The translations under genes were made by a program, and so were the position numbers. From NCBI GenBank assembly GCA_958299035.1, contig CATQJL010000112.1, forward strand, positions 2,650,123 through 2,714,122: 64,000 bases of DNA, in the 5' to 3' direction. Shown here in pieces: positions 38,721 to 50,204 of this stretch (position 1 is its first letter; each line of letters starts with the position of its first letter). Below the pieces are notes generated by a model. The model saw only the letters and a program-made list of their open reading frames with translations. It was not told the origin of the DNA and ran no database searches. This DNA is from Cylicocyclus nassatus. Taxonomy: Eukaryota > Nematoda > Chromadorea > Rhabditida > Strongylidae.

Positions 38721-41700
38721 TCATGTAAAGTCTGCTGGATCCAGTTCAGTTGTGTCGATATTTTGCAAACAACGACCACTGTGACAAGTGCCTTCGTAGC
38801 AGATTGGCGTTTGCTCGAATCCCTCACAATTCGCACCTTCTCGAAGTTTTGCTATGCACTGATAGAAGTTTCCAACGTTGTGACAAAAAAGATATCTAGA
38901 AATCGGCAATACTTTTGCAGTAGACCGAGTAATTCACATCATGTTTTTAGTGCAAACTAACTTTGATTCACAGTCCATGTTAATTTCTGAACAGTTTGGT
39001 CTCTTTGTATATTCATACAAGTTGTCGGTGTACTTGTTCGAAAGAGCGTTTCTGTTCGTATAAGGTTGCAGTTCCTAGATTCCTAGCGATTTGCAAATCT
39101 TGCTTCCATTTACAAACAGACTACCTTCATGGAAGCATTGACAAAATGTGTTGGCGGATAGCAGTCAGGATATGAAGGTGGATACTGTTCTTCTCGCTTT
39201 TTGCGGGTCTGAAAATGCTGCGAAAAAATGGGACACTATAAACCATCGCAAAGAATCAGTCAGTCAATGTATACCTATCTGAAGGAAGTATCGTTTTCAT
39301 TTTATAATTTACCTGGTGGCGTTGCCGCCATGACTCCCATATATTGTCCATCATACTGTGGTGATAAAAGAATATTGGCTAAACAGTTTGTTACTTCAGA
39401 ATCTGTTTATGATACTAGCATCACCTCACTGGTAGCTGAGTATGTTTCGCGCATGTCCCCGCTTATGAAGTAATGTACATAATCGTGTGAGTAGGACAAC
39501 AGCCGCTCATCATCAGTTGCGATCTTGCAGGTCTAAAATGACTGGCATGTGCTGGTGTGTTATGCAGTCAAATATTTACAAAAAACTGGACACCTCGAGC
39601 GGGAAGGCTGCTGCCAGAATATTCTCGATTTTGTTCTGCTCCAGCACGATATCAATCCGTGCATTATTGAGTACCTCGCCGTTTTCCTGGTCGGGTACAA
39701 AACGCAAGAGCCTACGTTCTTCCTAAACGGTATTTGTCGCATTCTGGTGAATATGGAATGAAACATACCTCCATATTCAACCAATCAGAGAACGGACCAT
39801 CTATTATTTGTCCAGAGGAGTTAGAAGCGCCAACAAATAATGAGGAGAAAAACAACGATTCGCGTGGTTCGGGCAGTTCAGACTAAAAAGAACGTGAGAA
39901 AATGACTCTTATGCTTAGTTTTGTATGCTATATCAAAGCAAGATTCGAAAAAAAGGAAAGGGAAAGAAAGTCACCTCCAGGGTACTGTCCCAGTAAGGAA
40001 GCCCAAGACGACTACCAGCCGGCAGATATCGCCGAAATACAATCTCAAATCTGGTGTTGAAATATTTTGCATGTCTCTCACTCGTGCATACTCACCTTTT
40101 AAGATACTCTCTGTGCCATGTGAAGAACCCAGGTCCTTCGTGGAGTCCACTATATTTGTGAACAAAGCCGATACGATCATAAACACCAGCTGTTTTCATT
40201 TTGTTGAACGCGCTCTGCACATGAGGTATTTTATACACGTTAGTGCCCTAGTAGATTTTGACTGATCCATTCCCCCTCCCTATTCTTTCCAGGGTGCCTC
40301 AATGTCCACCTTATTGCAGCTGTAATGCGTTATAAGTCTACAGGGTTAAAAATTGCACAGTCCAATACTTGGAGGACTTCAATAGTATCTCGGTACACCA
40401 AGAAAACAGACCAGTAATGCCTCACCGCAATTTGGAGACGTTCACTGTTGCTGAGCTGTCTTGCCTCTTTGCGAATCGCTTTTTCGAGGATCTTCCCATT
40501 TTCCAGTACACATTTAGACGCTGAGATTTTTCCTGCAAGTTTGCGAGTAAAAAGGATTTCTCGATAAGACATTGCAGTAAAGATAAGGTAACAGTGAGTC
40601 CATACTCCCATGTACCTATATCGGTGTAGACAATGCTCTTGGCTATGATGAATTTGAGTGGTGGACGAGCCAACGACGACTCTTTCGAATTCATTATGGC
40701 CACAAGGCAGCACTGCCTGCGCCGATGGATGAACAATAAATTATGATCCAGTGTTAGAACTAATTAACACGTTGACGACCGCGCCATTTTGGGCGAAACT
40801 CCCATTAACGTCCTTCGCGCATTTGGCCCGTGCATACGCGCGGATGCACGAAAACTATGTGGGAGTCTTTTTGACGCTTATTCATAAAACATGTGAACTT
40901 TGTTCAGAGATACATGTATATCACAGAGCCTTACCAGAACTTACACAAATCAAGGTTTTTGCGTGGATTTTCCCTCCCAATAACCGCGCAATCGCTATAT
41001 TGGAGGAATTTCTTTTCAAAAAAAAACCGCTGTAATACCAGGCATTTTTTGCTTGATTCATCTTTTTTTGCTTTTAAAACAGCTTTACAGAGTATTAACC
41101 TTCTCGGAAAAACGTAATTAGCATGTGTTTACCTTACCAAAAACCGACTGATTACCCAATTTTGCGGCCCAAACATCTGAACAGCTGCCGCGATGCCCTG
41201 TGTTCTGTAAGACTATCAGGCCACCAGTAGTATTACTGCATAGAAGTTACCTTAAAACTTTTCGTTTGGACCTAAAAAACTAGCGTGCATATGCGCGGAT
41301 GCACGAAAATGCTAAACGGGAGTTAGGGCGTGCATACGCGCGGATGCATATGGTCGTCAACGTGTTAAAGATGTATCAAACGAACAGCATCATTAGAAAG
41401 TGGCATACCTCCGTAATACGGACACAAACAAAGCAGATCCAAGCATGGCAGATATTTCTTCTCTTCATCGGTCCATTCATGCGGAACATACACGTCGTCT
41501 TTGGGAAGATTATGCTTTCCAAAATTACTCGATTTCATTCGCGAGGCAGGGATCTAAGTTTCTTTGCATACAGTGCGCAAGTAAGGCAAAACTAATAACT
41601 TTAGGATGGGGAAGATGCGGATAGCGAAACCATGGTTGATCGAAGGTTTCCACATATACATGTCCATTAAGATTGTAGGTTGTAGATGTCTTATAAGCTG

Positions 41701-41749
41701 ACACGGCGTAAATAAGCATGCAAAATATTCCACTGACAATAAACTGCAT
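38721..41749 (-). CDS. tyr: Secreted tyrosinase-family copper enzyme
   Basis: Type-3 copper oxidase of the nematode TYR family, probably acting in cuticle or eggshell cross-linking (inference). Exons in order: 41749-41600, 41553-41409, 40532-40426, 40214-40096, 40050-39975, 39882-39769, 39722-39594, 39532-39425, 39378-39313, 39208-39125, 39074-38962, 38895-38721; 461 residues. Signal peptide MQFIVSGIFCMLIYAVSA. Copper-A histidines are in FVHKYSGLHEGPGFFTWHRE, followed by GLPYWDSTLE. Copper-B histidines are in YSHDYVHYF and IFFYHHSMMDNIWESW. The usual Asp before PIFF is Glu here (SEPIFF). A Cys-rich N-terminal segment (CLDLLCLCPYYGG) and a C-terminal cysteine module (CEGF to CHSGRC) match nematode TYR proteins. 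Intron 2 carries a piggyBac-like MITE. ATG lies 9 bases after TTGTTGCAG. Paralogue number cannot be assigned. Confidence 0.92.
40764..41368 (-). mobile_element. piggyBac-like MITE, copy 2 (605 bp)
   Basis: Opposite orientation to 8546-9149 and alignable over its whole length, with matching TTAACACGTTGACGACC ends and the same TGCATACGCGCGGATGCACG blocks. Inserted in tyrosinase intron 2 between exons ending 41409 and starting 40532. Confidence 0.87.
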
Positions 41750-41761
41750 GTTCCTCGCCTG

Positions 41762-42278
41762 CAACAATCAAAATCAGCAAATTAGGATCAAAGCATAAAT
41801 TTGGCATAGTCTTAGTGTAATGCTTTGGAGAAACCATTTCTTTCTCATTATTTGGTGATCAACAATATCAAAACAAAATTGAAGATATTGTATACAATCT
41901 CGTTTATGCAGCTTTGCGATCACCGCATTTTATTTTCTTATTCTAGTGAATAAAGTAGCAAACGCTAAAAATGACTTACAACGTGTATAGGCTAAACGCT
42001 ACATATTGCGAGACTTTTCACTAATGACAGTATGAACAAATAAACTCAATGAAGACCGCAATATGCCACAAAATAAAGATATCGGACTAGAAGTATCATA
42101 CTATTTACATGTGTCAGGCAATAAATTGCCCCTCCCAGCATGACCAAAATAGTGCTTGTCTTACTGTTATGTTTATGTTATGATCACATTCGCCAGACAC
42201 ACACGCTGACGAAGGCAAGACTATGATGTTTAGCAAACTGCTAGCATTTGGAGAATCAGCAGAAACAAGAACTACCTA
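41762..42278. other. Upstream region of tyrosinase
   Basis: AT-rich with no recognisable exon. The tyrosinase promoter should be here. Confidence 0.4.
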
Positions 42279-42448
42279 ATCTTACAGATAAGTCCGCCTT
42301 TTTGACACAAAAAATCAATCGCCCTCGCGCCGCCAATCTTGCAGATAAGTCCTCCCATCAGATAGGTCCGCCCACAGGTAAGTCCGGACTTATCTGTGAG
42401 ATTTTTGGGCAGTTACAATGGAAAGAAAGCGGACTTATCTGTAAGATT
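42279..42448. mobile_element. 170-bp MITE, AATCTTACAGATAAGTCCGC ends
   Basis: Perfect 20-base inverted ends at 42279-42298 and 42429-42448, plus internal partial copies of AGATAAGTCC in both orientations, giving a strong hairpin. Confidence 0.8.
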
Positions 42449-42472
42449 TTAGGGTACCTGGTAACAAACTAA

Positions 42473-42612
42473 GGCCCGCATGCACTAACATCCCTGCGGC
42501 GAGGGGAGCGACATCCCCAATGATGTAAAAGTCGTAGCGGCGTCCGCACGCGACCCTTTCATAATGGGGGATGCCGCTCCCCTCGCCGCAGGGATGTTAG
42601 TGCATACGGCCC
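42473..42612. mobile_element. 140-bp near-palindromic MITE, GGCCCGCATGCAC ends, TAA flanks
   Basis: Left end GGCCCGCATGCACTAACATC and right inverse GATGTTAGTGCATACGGCC, bordered by TAA on both sides. The terminal motif matches the 1.35-kb element at 14305-15659, so this is probably its deletion derivative. Confidence 0.8.
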
Positions 42613-42807
42613 TAAATTGCCACCAACATTACCATTATCAAGTAAGAGAAAGAGTCTGTTTATTGGAGCCTTCAAAAAATTACCTTCATAACAAAGATAA
42701 ATGTCACCATAAGTTGTCACTCAAGTTTATACCGAAAATCAACAGACGAAGCAAATCACTTACCCAAAACTGATGGAATGCACATTATTGGCCTCAACAC
42801 GGGCACT

Positions 42808-43712
42808 TTATTGCGTAGGTGCTAACCCTAAAGTAATGAATGACATCAAATCAACGCTGATATTATATCAAAGTGATTCATACCTGCGATAAGGGAATGT
42901 AGGTGACCTTGAATGGCGGTGTGTGCCCTTTTCAACACTTCAACCTTGTTGAAGATCAATTTGTTGTTGTTATCACCGCGCAATATTATTGTAACATCAA
43001 CTACTGGTCAATTCAGACCTAGTAAAAAGCTTCAGGGAATGGCATCTTCGCGAAAGATGTGAATTATGACTTTGATCCTTTACCATATAGGCTAAAGCAT
43101 CCATACTCGATCAGCCCATATGTTGAGTATGCAGATGACTACTATGTGCGGAAGAAATGCAACACTCTTCTTACAAACATCACCCAAAACATCCACCACC
43201 TAGCATTCGACACCGTATGATGTCATAAACGATACAATATCATCTCAAAGCGATATTTTATTTCCTCTAAATGGCCCAAATTACATAGAAGAATAAGATA
43301 GGATAACGCTATATGGAGACAATGTGAATAAACAATGAGATGCTGTATAGGATATCTTCAGACGAATAGGTCAAAACAAAAAACACAACAACCTTTACAA
43401 ACGAGATAAAACACACAGACACTTCAAAAGTTCAAGTAAAGACAAAATGTATCATATACAAAAAATAGCATACAAAAGGATAACATTGAGGTTATCTTTC
43501 TAGACAAACTACTATGTAGATATCAATGAAAAGAATAATACATGGTCTGAGTTAACTTCCTGATGTAAATGTACATTTAGACTCACTTGCGATGGCGGCC
43601 GCCTGAAAGCGATGTATTGTTGCTTTCCGTGATCAAGGTTGAACTGAATTGTAGCTGCGGAGACAAAATGCTGGATGTGCTTAGCTGGCAAGATTTTTTG
43701 TAGCTGCTTATG
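42808..43712 (-). CDS. 3' exons of an unidentified gene
   Basis: I do not recognise the product. Phase-consistent segments in order: 43712-43587 (begins HKQLQKILPAKHIQHF, ends RRPPSQ), a possible middle exon at about 43147-43093 (SSAYSTYGLIEYGCFSLY; weakest), 43000-42884 (VDVTIILRGDNNNKLIFNKV, then EVLKRAHTAIQGHLHSLIAG) and 42827-42808 (LAPTQ, TAA). All have GT donors and AG acceptors. The mixed alpha/beta-looking stretch with a basic helix suggests a small globular domain. The 5' exons are not identified; they may be those at 44204 and above, because that exon ends in phase 0 and HKQLQ starts in phase 0. Confidence 0.5.
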
Positions 43713-44054
43713 CTTAAAGCACTAGCAAACAGAATCAAACTGGCATTGGTCTTCTACAATATTAAGTACGAAAAAGCAAAAATGGGAGTAAGAACCAGCT
43801 ACATTGGGGAATGGGAGGAGAATTGGTCCTCAAGAATGGCAATATTTTAGTTAACATATACGCTTGTAACGCTTACAAATAACAGTCTAGGAAAAAAAGC
43901 TTCACTATTTGATGTCTAATGCAGGCCTCGATCAAAAAATGAATTCATAAGCGCCTTGAATAGAAAGTTAGGTCTCAAAGCCGTAAAATAAGTAGAAAGG
44001 TGTTAAAAAGTGCAATAAGAAAAGATAAGAAGGAAGGAAACAAACATGCTCACG

Positions 44055-46195
44055 TCAATAGGCGAAGGTATTGTCCTCTAACCATTTCGGCGTTTTACGC
44101 ACTCTAGACGGTCGGACTTCTCCGCTAAGATCAATCTGAACAACAACAGCCTCTTCCTCCACATCCATTTACTGCAAGCATAACGGAAAGAAAGTCAACT
44201 TACATCGCTCATTGACATCGGCTTGGACAACTCGCTGATGATATTGGTATTATCCACATTATTTTCAACTTTCAGCACCTTTTGTGGGGTTGTCGACTTC
44301 CTGTTATAGGCTCTTTTCGGAGCGCGCTGTAACGAACAGAGACTAGCAGAAACACAACAGAATCTAGATGGTCAATGTATTTGTGTAGTCAGTATTCTAT
44401 GCAAAGAATTTCTTCAAAGAGGGGCTCACCGTAGCAGGCAAAACTTTGGGTTCATTATCACTGGCTACAGCGACAACAGGTGGAGTTGAGGTGGTCTCCT
44501 AGAATGAGACTGAATTGAGAGGCATCGTGCTCAACAAAGAAACTTACAGTCATTTCATTCTTTGCAACAGCAAGCTTGGTGGACGCTTTTTCTGCATTTG
44601 GTGGTCGGCCAATTCTCTGAAGTTTACAAAAACAGATCCCATGAATTACAATGGAAGTTTTCAAGTAAATTATGCAGCTTCACGACAGAAAATTAAAATT
44701 CGCCCAATTCCAAACTCAAAATTAACTTCCATATAAAATTAGGCCACAAAAATGACAAGTGGTGCAAGAGGAACCGTAGCAACTGCCAACTGTTACTGCC
44801 AATGCATGTAATGCTTTTCTTACAAAGCGCGAGTTTTGGACTCAATAAAATGATTAAAGTCAAAATATAATAAATGCTATACCGAATAAGTTTTGTTCAG
44901 AGCCCCATGATGTGTGCAGTTTGGTAATACTACCGCAAGTAAATACTTGAAATAATTGGAGTTGGAGTTTTACCTTTGAGAGACTCTTTACTGATTGAGG
45001 TATTTTTACAATTCATTTCCGAAGTAAGTCTATTCAACAACTCCATAGACTATATAAGAGCATAAAACAAGGAGATGATCCAAATTTCTGCTTATACCCT
45101 AATTTCACGCGTATAAGGCGCGGGGGATTTTTTTTTTCACGAATCGACCAGCCCGGACACGCTAAGGGGCTTTACAACCAAAAGACCCTATAACGTGCTG
45201 TATATTGCTTAAGAAAATCGTGCGGCATGAAGATCTCTTTCCGGAATACAGTGAAGCGGCTGAGCGGCTGGCTTGAAAAATCGAAAAAATGCGCCTTATA
45301 CGCGTGAAGTTAGGGTAATTAAAAATGAGGGTGATGCGTTGGCTATTGCCACTTACCAACTATCGTTGCTCTTGCTCGCCACCCCAAAAATATGTCTGGC
45401 AAACATAAATGTTGAAGCACAACAGTAGTTAAACCAAGGACGGCAAATCTAAGTCTGTGTTTGATCGACTCGTGTGCCATTTAAGCCGACCACCCTGTGG
45501 AACGGTATTCCTGGATGGAGGAGAAAAGAATGGCAATCTTTTTCGGCCTCTCACATAACATTCTGAATAATGATCTTCAGAACGCCGGATGGTAGGCCTG
45601 CTTTACGCAATTCACTAGTACTACACGGCTCCTACTTACCGAAACTGATGATTTAGGGCTCTCTATATGCTATACACTAACACCATCTATAAGTGCGGCC
45701 CTAGGATCTCAGATTCTTTCGCTAGTGTTTCCCATGAGCAAAGGACCCAGTGTTTGCGAGTACCTACTTGAACACTCGAGAACGCTACCCTTTGAATGTT
45801 TATACTTTTGGTTTCAGGAAAGAATTAGTGAAACTTTCAGGAGTAAAAAACCCTTACCTTTACGCTGGGTAACTTCTTCAACTCCTGAACACTGGGAACC
45901 TTCTTTAACTCCTGGGCGATCATTGTCGAAGCGAGTTTCGTAGGAACTGGCACCTGAAGTGCGACCATGAAAAGTTCCATAATTAGATTAAGTTCTGAAC
46001 AAACTTACAGAATCGTCTGCCATTGGCTTCTTCACTGGGCGAACGGCTTTGGGAGCGGTCATGGTTCTGACAGGAGGAGGAATGAGCTGTGATCGTCCGT
46101 TCAATTCCGCATCGACGTCAGCCGCGCGGCTGCTATCGCAACGCATCACATGGCGCATGAAGCCATCAGCTTTGCGGAAAAGTGTTGCGCAGGTT
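44055..46195 (-). CDS. Unidentified basic protein with AT-hook-like motif
   Basis: No family recognised. Phase-consistent exons in order: 46195-46009 (TCATLFRKADGFMRHVMRCD to PMADDS), 45953-45858 (ends ELKKVPSVQELKKLPSVK), 44616-44548 (RIGRPPNAEKAST...), 44498-44430 (ETTSTPPVVAVASD...), 44326-44204 (RAPKRAYNRKSTTPQKVLKV...). A last segment down to the stop at 44055 reads EEEAVVVQIDL to RVRKTPKWLEDNTFAY, but the obvious acceptor before it would put TAA in frame, so its splice site is uncertain. The low-complexity, Lys/Pro/Thr-rich make-up and the RIGRPP core suggest a nuclear DNA-binding protein (inference). The start exon is missing; a candidate exon lies near 46300-46370 (YDPDWKPN). Intron 45857-44617 contains a MITE. 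Confidence 0.5.
45097..45316. mobile_element. MITE, CCCTAATTTCACGCGTATAAG ends, copy 1
   Basis: Inverted ends CCCTAATTTCACGCGTATAA and TTATACGCGTGAAGTTAGGG. A relative of similar length with matching interior (GACCAGCC, CGTGCGGCAT) lies at 55448-55683. Confidence 0.8.
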
Positions 46196-47119
46196 CTGAA
46201 TCAAGATAAACTCATACAAGGAAACTTTTGATTGAGCCAAATCTTCGAACATGAAGCAAAAGAACGAACAAGTCAAGTTACAAGGCCTTTAGACGGTGGT
46301 ATACCCAAATCGTACATGTTGGGTTTCCAGTCAGGATCGTATGTATTCCGGATTTGATTGAACTTGCTTTGATAAGCTTGATTAATACAGTGAAGATATA
46401 GAAACTTCGAAAAGGAACTGACTGTGTTGAGCCGTTTTGTTGCACAGGTTATTATCGGTAACACTTTACCAAAAACCGACTACAAGAACAAAACTTTAAA
46501 GTCTATCATGTCATGAAAGGCCCAGGTTTCATAAAACAGGACATATGAGATGATTATGCTCCACTTTCACCAGTTCGCCAAAAAGAGGATTGCTTAGATT
46601 GAAAAGTGAATGAAGCAAACCACTAGCGCTATCCTGGAATGGGTAAAACCATATGAATTGTAATGTTAGTCACTTCCTTCTTGAAATTAAGTCCACGTGG
46701 AATATGAACAACCCCTCCATGTCTAATTTTAATCACTGGCGGTCATAGCAGCTGATGCAGAAGTACAAAAAACAAGAGTAGTTGTATTCAGCAATCAAAA
46801 GTGATTCAAAGATGAGGCCAGTTACATTTCGCAAAGAACTGTATGCCTAAGATTGCTTGAATAGCCACTTTGAAAAAGCCAAAACTCAAACCATAACTGA
46901 AGTGATCGATCATCGGAACAATTCGTTCATGAAACTAGCTTCTTTCTTTCATTTTCAAACGCAAGAAATGTTGTGACTTAGTCTCGTTTCCTCGATCGGA
47001 ATTTCCACCGCTCAAAAGTGGAAAAGCAACTTCCCACTGTGCGACTTTCACTTCTCATTCCACTCTCGCTTCAATATTTACTTTGTTTTGATGCTGGTTT
47101 TACTTGGAACCCCATATTC
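46196..47119. other. Possible 5' region of the unidentified minus-strand gene
   Basis: The only exon-like piece is at about 46300-46370 on the minus strand (YDPDWKPN, then ATGTAC). Otherwise AT-rich with no support. Confidence 0.35.
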
Positions 47120-47440
47120 ATACCAAGAATACTTCCTACCTGCACTCCAAAATTACATTTGCTCTTTTCGAAAAAGCCGAGCGATCAGAAGACGAAGCCG
47201 ATTCCAAGAAGCTCACCAGCTCGTTGACGCCTAAATTCATTGATGATAGTCTGTTGGAATCTGATGAAATGATGAGAAAACTTACCACTTAACGCTCCAC
47301 GAGCTGAAGTTTCCACCATATCGTCTGGGTGCTCTAGAAATTTATCTGAAGGATTTTCCAAGCAATAGACTAGCTGAGGAGCTGCGCTGCTGTTACGTCA
47401 AACTAGGGGCGCTGATCGAAGCGCGAGGTCACCAACAGGT
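47120..47440 (+). pseudogene. Coding-like remnant, probably frameshifted
   Basis: A + strand frame reads FALFEKAERSEDEADSKKLT and SLLESDEMMRKL to a stop at 47290. Another frame then takes over with LHELKFPPYRLGALEIYLKD, RLAEELRCCYVKLGALIEAR and GHQQ, ending at a GT. Composition and length look protein-coding, but I find no clean splice joining the parts and do not recognise the protein. Could be a decayed gene or a mis-parsed exon pair. Confidence 0.3.
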
Positions 47441-48107
47441 CAACTGCAGGATGAGCTAGGGCTATTTTATTCAGAAAGCAGTCAAACCAAAGCAAAAGAA
47501 GCATAGAAATTTGCAAAATCAGATGGGGAGTGCCTTGCGTACGACGCAAACACAGGGACGCAAAGGAGCACCGTTACCACCGCTCCCATCCCATGTACTA
47601 TCTGGGAAAGTTTAAGAAATAATACCTGGTTCCATATACATATTAGCTATTAAACGGTGGATTCATTAAGCAAAACGCTCAACACGGTTGGCGTTATTGA
47701 AAGAGGGGCGCGGAATGAGCCTCATTTGAATCGCAGCTGCCCCAATGAGGTAAACAGCAAAGCTGACTTTCGCTAGTGGCCGTTGAACTGGCAGATATCG
47801 ATGTTTTGGTAAAGTTACAATATTGGCTGGATATATTGAAATTCGACTTACAGAGGCTGCGTTCAATTCTGTAACACATTCTTAATATCGCATGCCTGCA
47901 GCTTCAACCCGAACTTGTCTCCTCATCAAAAATTGAAATTTTCATACCCTCGAGTACACTAAACTGGATGTCAATGTAGCCAAGCATCCTATGATAATAG
48001 GTAGGAGACCGTAGTAAAATAGAACGACCCATTTTCCCAAATTCTAGTCGCTATGTGCATTAAAATAGCTCAGCACTTCAATGGTTCTAAGCCGAATGGA
48101 GTGACAT
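47441..48107. other. Intergenic, nothing recognised
   Basis: No repeat pair or supported exon seen. Confidence 0.35.
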
Positions 48108-48750
48108 ACAGGATATTCTAGTAAAGTGCATGAAACGTTTGATCGCCAGTAACTTTCTTATTCTAGCAGCTTTCGAGGGCTTTTGTATTATATTGTAGGT
48201 AGGATAGATTTACAGTACAGAAAAAGCCATAAATCCCTCCACTACTATGAGACTACGGTAGGAACTTCCAGCACGATGTCGTCATTACACAGCTGCCATT
48301 TAAAAGTCTAAACATTTGACTTTTGCGGTGAGAATTTTAGGCAAGCTGTTCTGGTAAATTGTACAGGCGTGTAGGGCAGTCTAGATGGTATACTTTTTGA
48401 TTTTTTTTGCAAATATTTGGAAAACCGTTGTCACGTATACCTGGCTTTTCAGCTAGAGGTTATGAAGCGAGAAGCATACTATTATATATAAAACCAGCAA
48501 TGCAAATTAACCCAGTAACAAAGTTTCCAACTCTCTTGGAATTACTTGGGACAATACATGCTGTCGGCGCAAATGCAAATCTTTTCAAAATCTTACCGTA
48601 AGCCTACAGTAATGAAGAGGTATCGGTGGTCAATTACATTGTAAATCTAAGTTGAAGCCCCACAATATAGCATCTACTGATCCGCAAAAGTTTTTTTTAA
48701 GGTTACTACCAACCAAATTTCGATACATTTCTTGAGACACCTTATGTAGC
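48108..48750. mobile_element. Decayed mariner-type MITE, copy 3
   Basis: Left end TACAGGATATTCTAGTAAAG then CGTTTGATCGCCAGTAACTT parallels copy 2. The right end has TTTCTTGAGACACCTTATGTA. Interior homology is patchy and one arm has diverged, so this is the oldest of the three copies. Confidence 0.6.
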
Positions 48751-49372
48751 CTCCAGCCAGTACCTATTTACAGTTAGAAAGGTGAGTTTCCTTTTGCATT
48801 CCTAGACTAACTCCCCAGTGGTAATGTTTAAGGGACAAATGCTTACCAAAGATAAGTTTCCATTTCTCAAGCCTACATTGCCCACATAGCTATTCCCGGG
48901 AGTTGAGCAAACTAGCCTATTACTCTACTTCATCTAAACAAGGCAGTCCTGGGCTGTAATCTCTATCATTTGAAACTTATGCAAAGCAGATAACACCATA
49001 CAAAAAAATACGAAACTATTTTTTTGCTCCATAAAATCTATAAATATCTAATAATCTATAAATATCATCTTTACGAGAGATGAATTTGGTTGCACCATAA
49101 CTAATAATCAGCACAACTTTTCGTGAAAGAAAAAAGTCTCCTTTCGGAGGTCTAGCATAACTCGTGACTCCCTTTTCTGTAATAGAAGAACACCTATACA
49201 GCCGACGGAGTGCTCATCTTCATAATATTACAAAAGTGAATTAAGGTGACGTAGTAGTAGATATGTTGACAAAATGAAGCAGAAAAATCGGAGGTATCGC
49301 GCTTTCACCGAATTTTTTTTTTAAAGTTCATGTTTTGAAAACCAGCTTTGAAGTAGGAAGTGACACCCAATT
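48751..49372. other. Intergenic, nothing recognised
   Basis: AT-rich spacer before a MITE; no gene supported. Confidence 0.35.
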
Positions 49373-49517
49373 GGGTGGAGGACTATATGTCGCCGAATTT
49401 GGAAGAGTCCCGCGCGGATTCTCTGCAGGAACGCATGTCCGCGCATGTACAAGGGTGCTATTTGTCGCAAATGACCGCGGGGACCGCCCTTTTTCGGCGA
49501 CATATAGTCCTCCACCC
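49373..49517. mobile_element. 145-bp MITE, GGGTGGAGGACTATATG ends
   Basis: Perfect 24-base inverted ends (GGGTGGAGGACTATATGTCG continuing CCGA) around a short GC-rich core with a GAATCCGCGCGGGA-type hairpin. No coding capacity. Confidence 0.8.
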
Positions 49518-49744
49518 CACCCAATTTTACATGGCAGCTTCTCGTCCCATACATTATGTGCAGAGAAGTGTTTTCATTTTTTCATTTTTCAAGTCATTTT
49601 CGTATTTGAGATAGAAAACGCCATCGCAAGAAAACATTTGAGTATTGTTCGCAAAGTATGCTATTCTATCTTGCAAGTAGCCAACCAATATTTGCTCTCG
49701 TCTGTGTTTTATGATAGTCGAGAAAAGCTCAGGTTCGCAAATAA

Positions 49745-50203
49745 GAGGACGACTAGCCTTGTCGCGTCTCGCGATGCAAGGCGCTCCTCGAAGTACGGAG
49801 GCCGGGGGCATCGGTTACCGCGCTATCCGGCAACGATTACGGTAGCCAGACGCGTGTTGCCGCGATCGTCTGCGGACCTCTCCTTAATTGGCTCGTTGCC
49901 AGCCAGGCGGCTATATAAAGCGGCGGCGCCTCACTTGGGTGCCTTGTTCGCCTTCGTCTTATTGATTGATTTTGGATATCTTGTTCGAATCACGTTTCAG
50001 CCGCCATGCTCCTGTCCTTTTTATAAGAGCAGTTGAACCGGAAGTTCTTTGGATTGGAAAATGGATTCTTTTTGGCAGCGCAATCAGACGCGCCTAATAC
50101 TATCCGGAAAACATCTACAGGAGCTGGAGGGGACGTGCCGTCGTCTACACCTTGGCGTCGCGCGGTGGATTTGTTGCGCGAAACCTCGGGAGCCATTAGT
50201 ATT
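49745..50203 (+). mobile_element. LTR-like unit Y, 5' part
   Basis: Matches 59690-60090 in order: GGCAACGATTACGGTAGCC, GGCTCGTTGCCAG, a TATA box (TATATAAAG at 49912-49920; TATTTAAG in the other copy), TTTCAGCCGCCATGCTCCTG, AAGAGCAGTTGAACCGGAAG. Homology stops at about 50203 where the palindromic copy D begins, and resumes at 54026. A promoter-bearing repeated unit of about 0.7 kb best fits a solo LTR (U3-R-U5), but I do not see matched TG/CA ends, so the class is inference. Confidence 0.65.
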
Positions 50204-50204
50204 C

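Noticed and set aside
49335..50036. 233-codon + strand open frame
   Set aside because: It runs through the 145-bp MITE and into LTR-like unit Y, so it is built from repeats and matches no protein.
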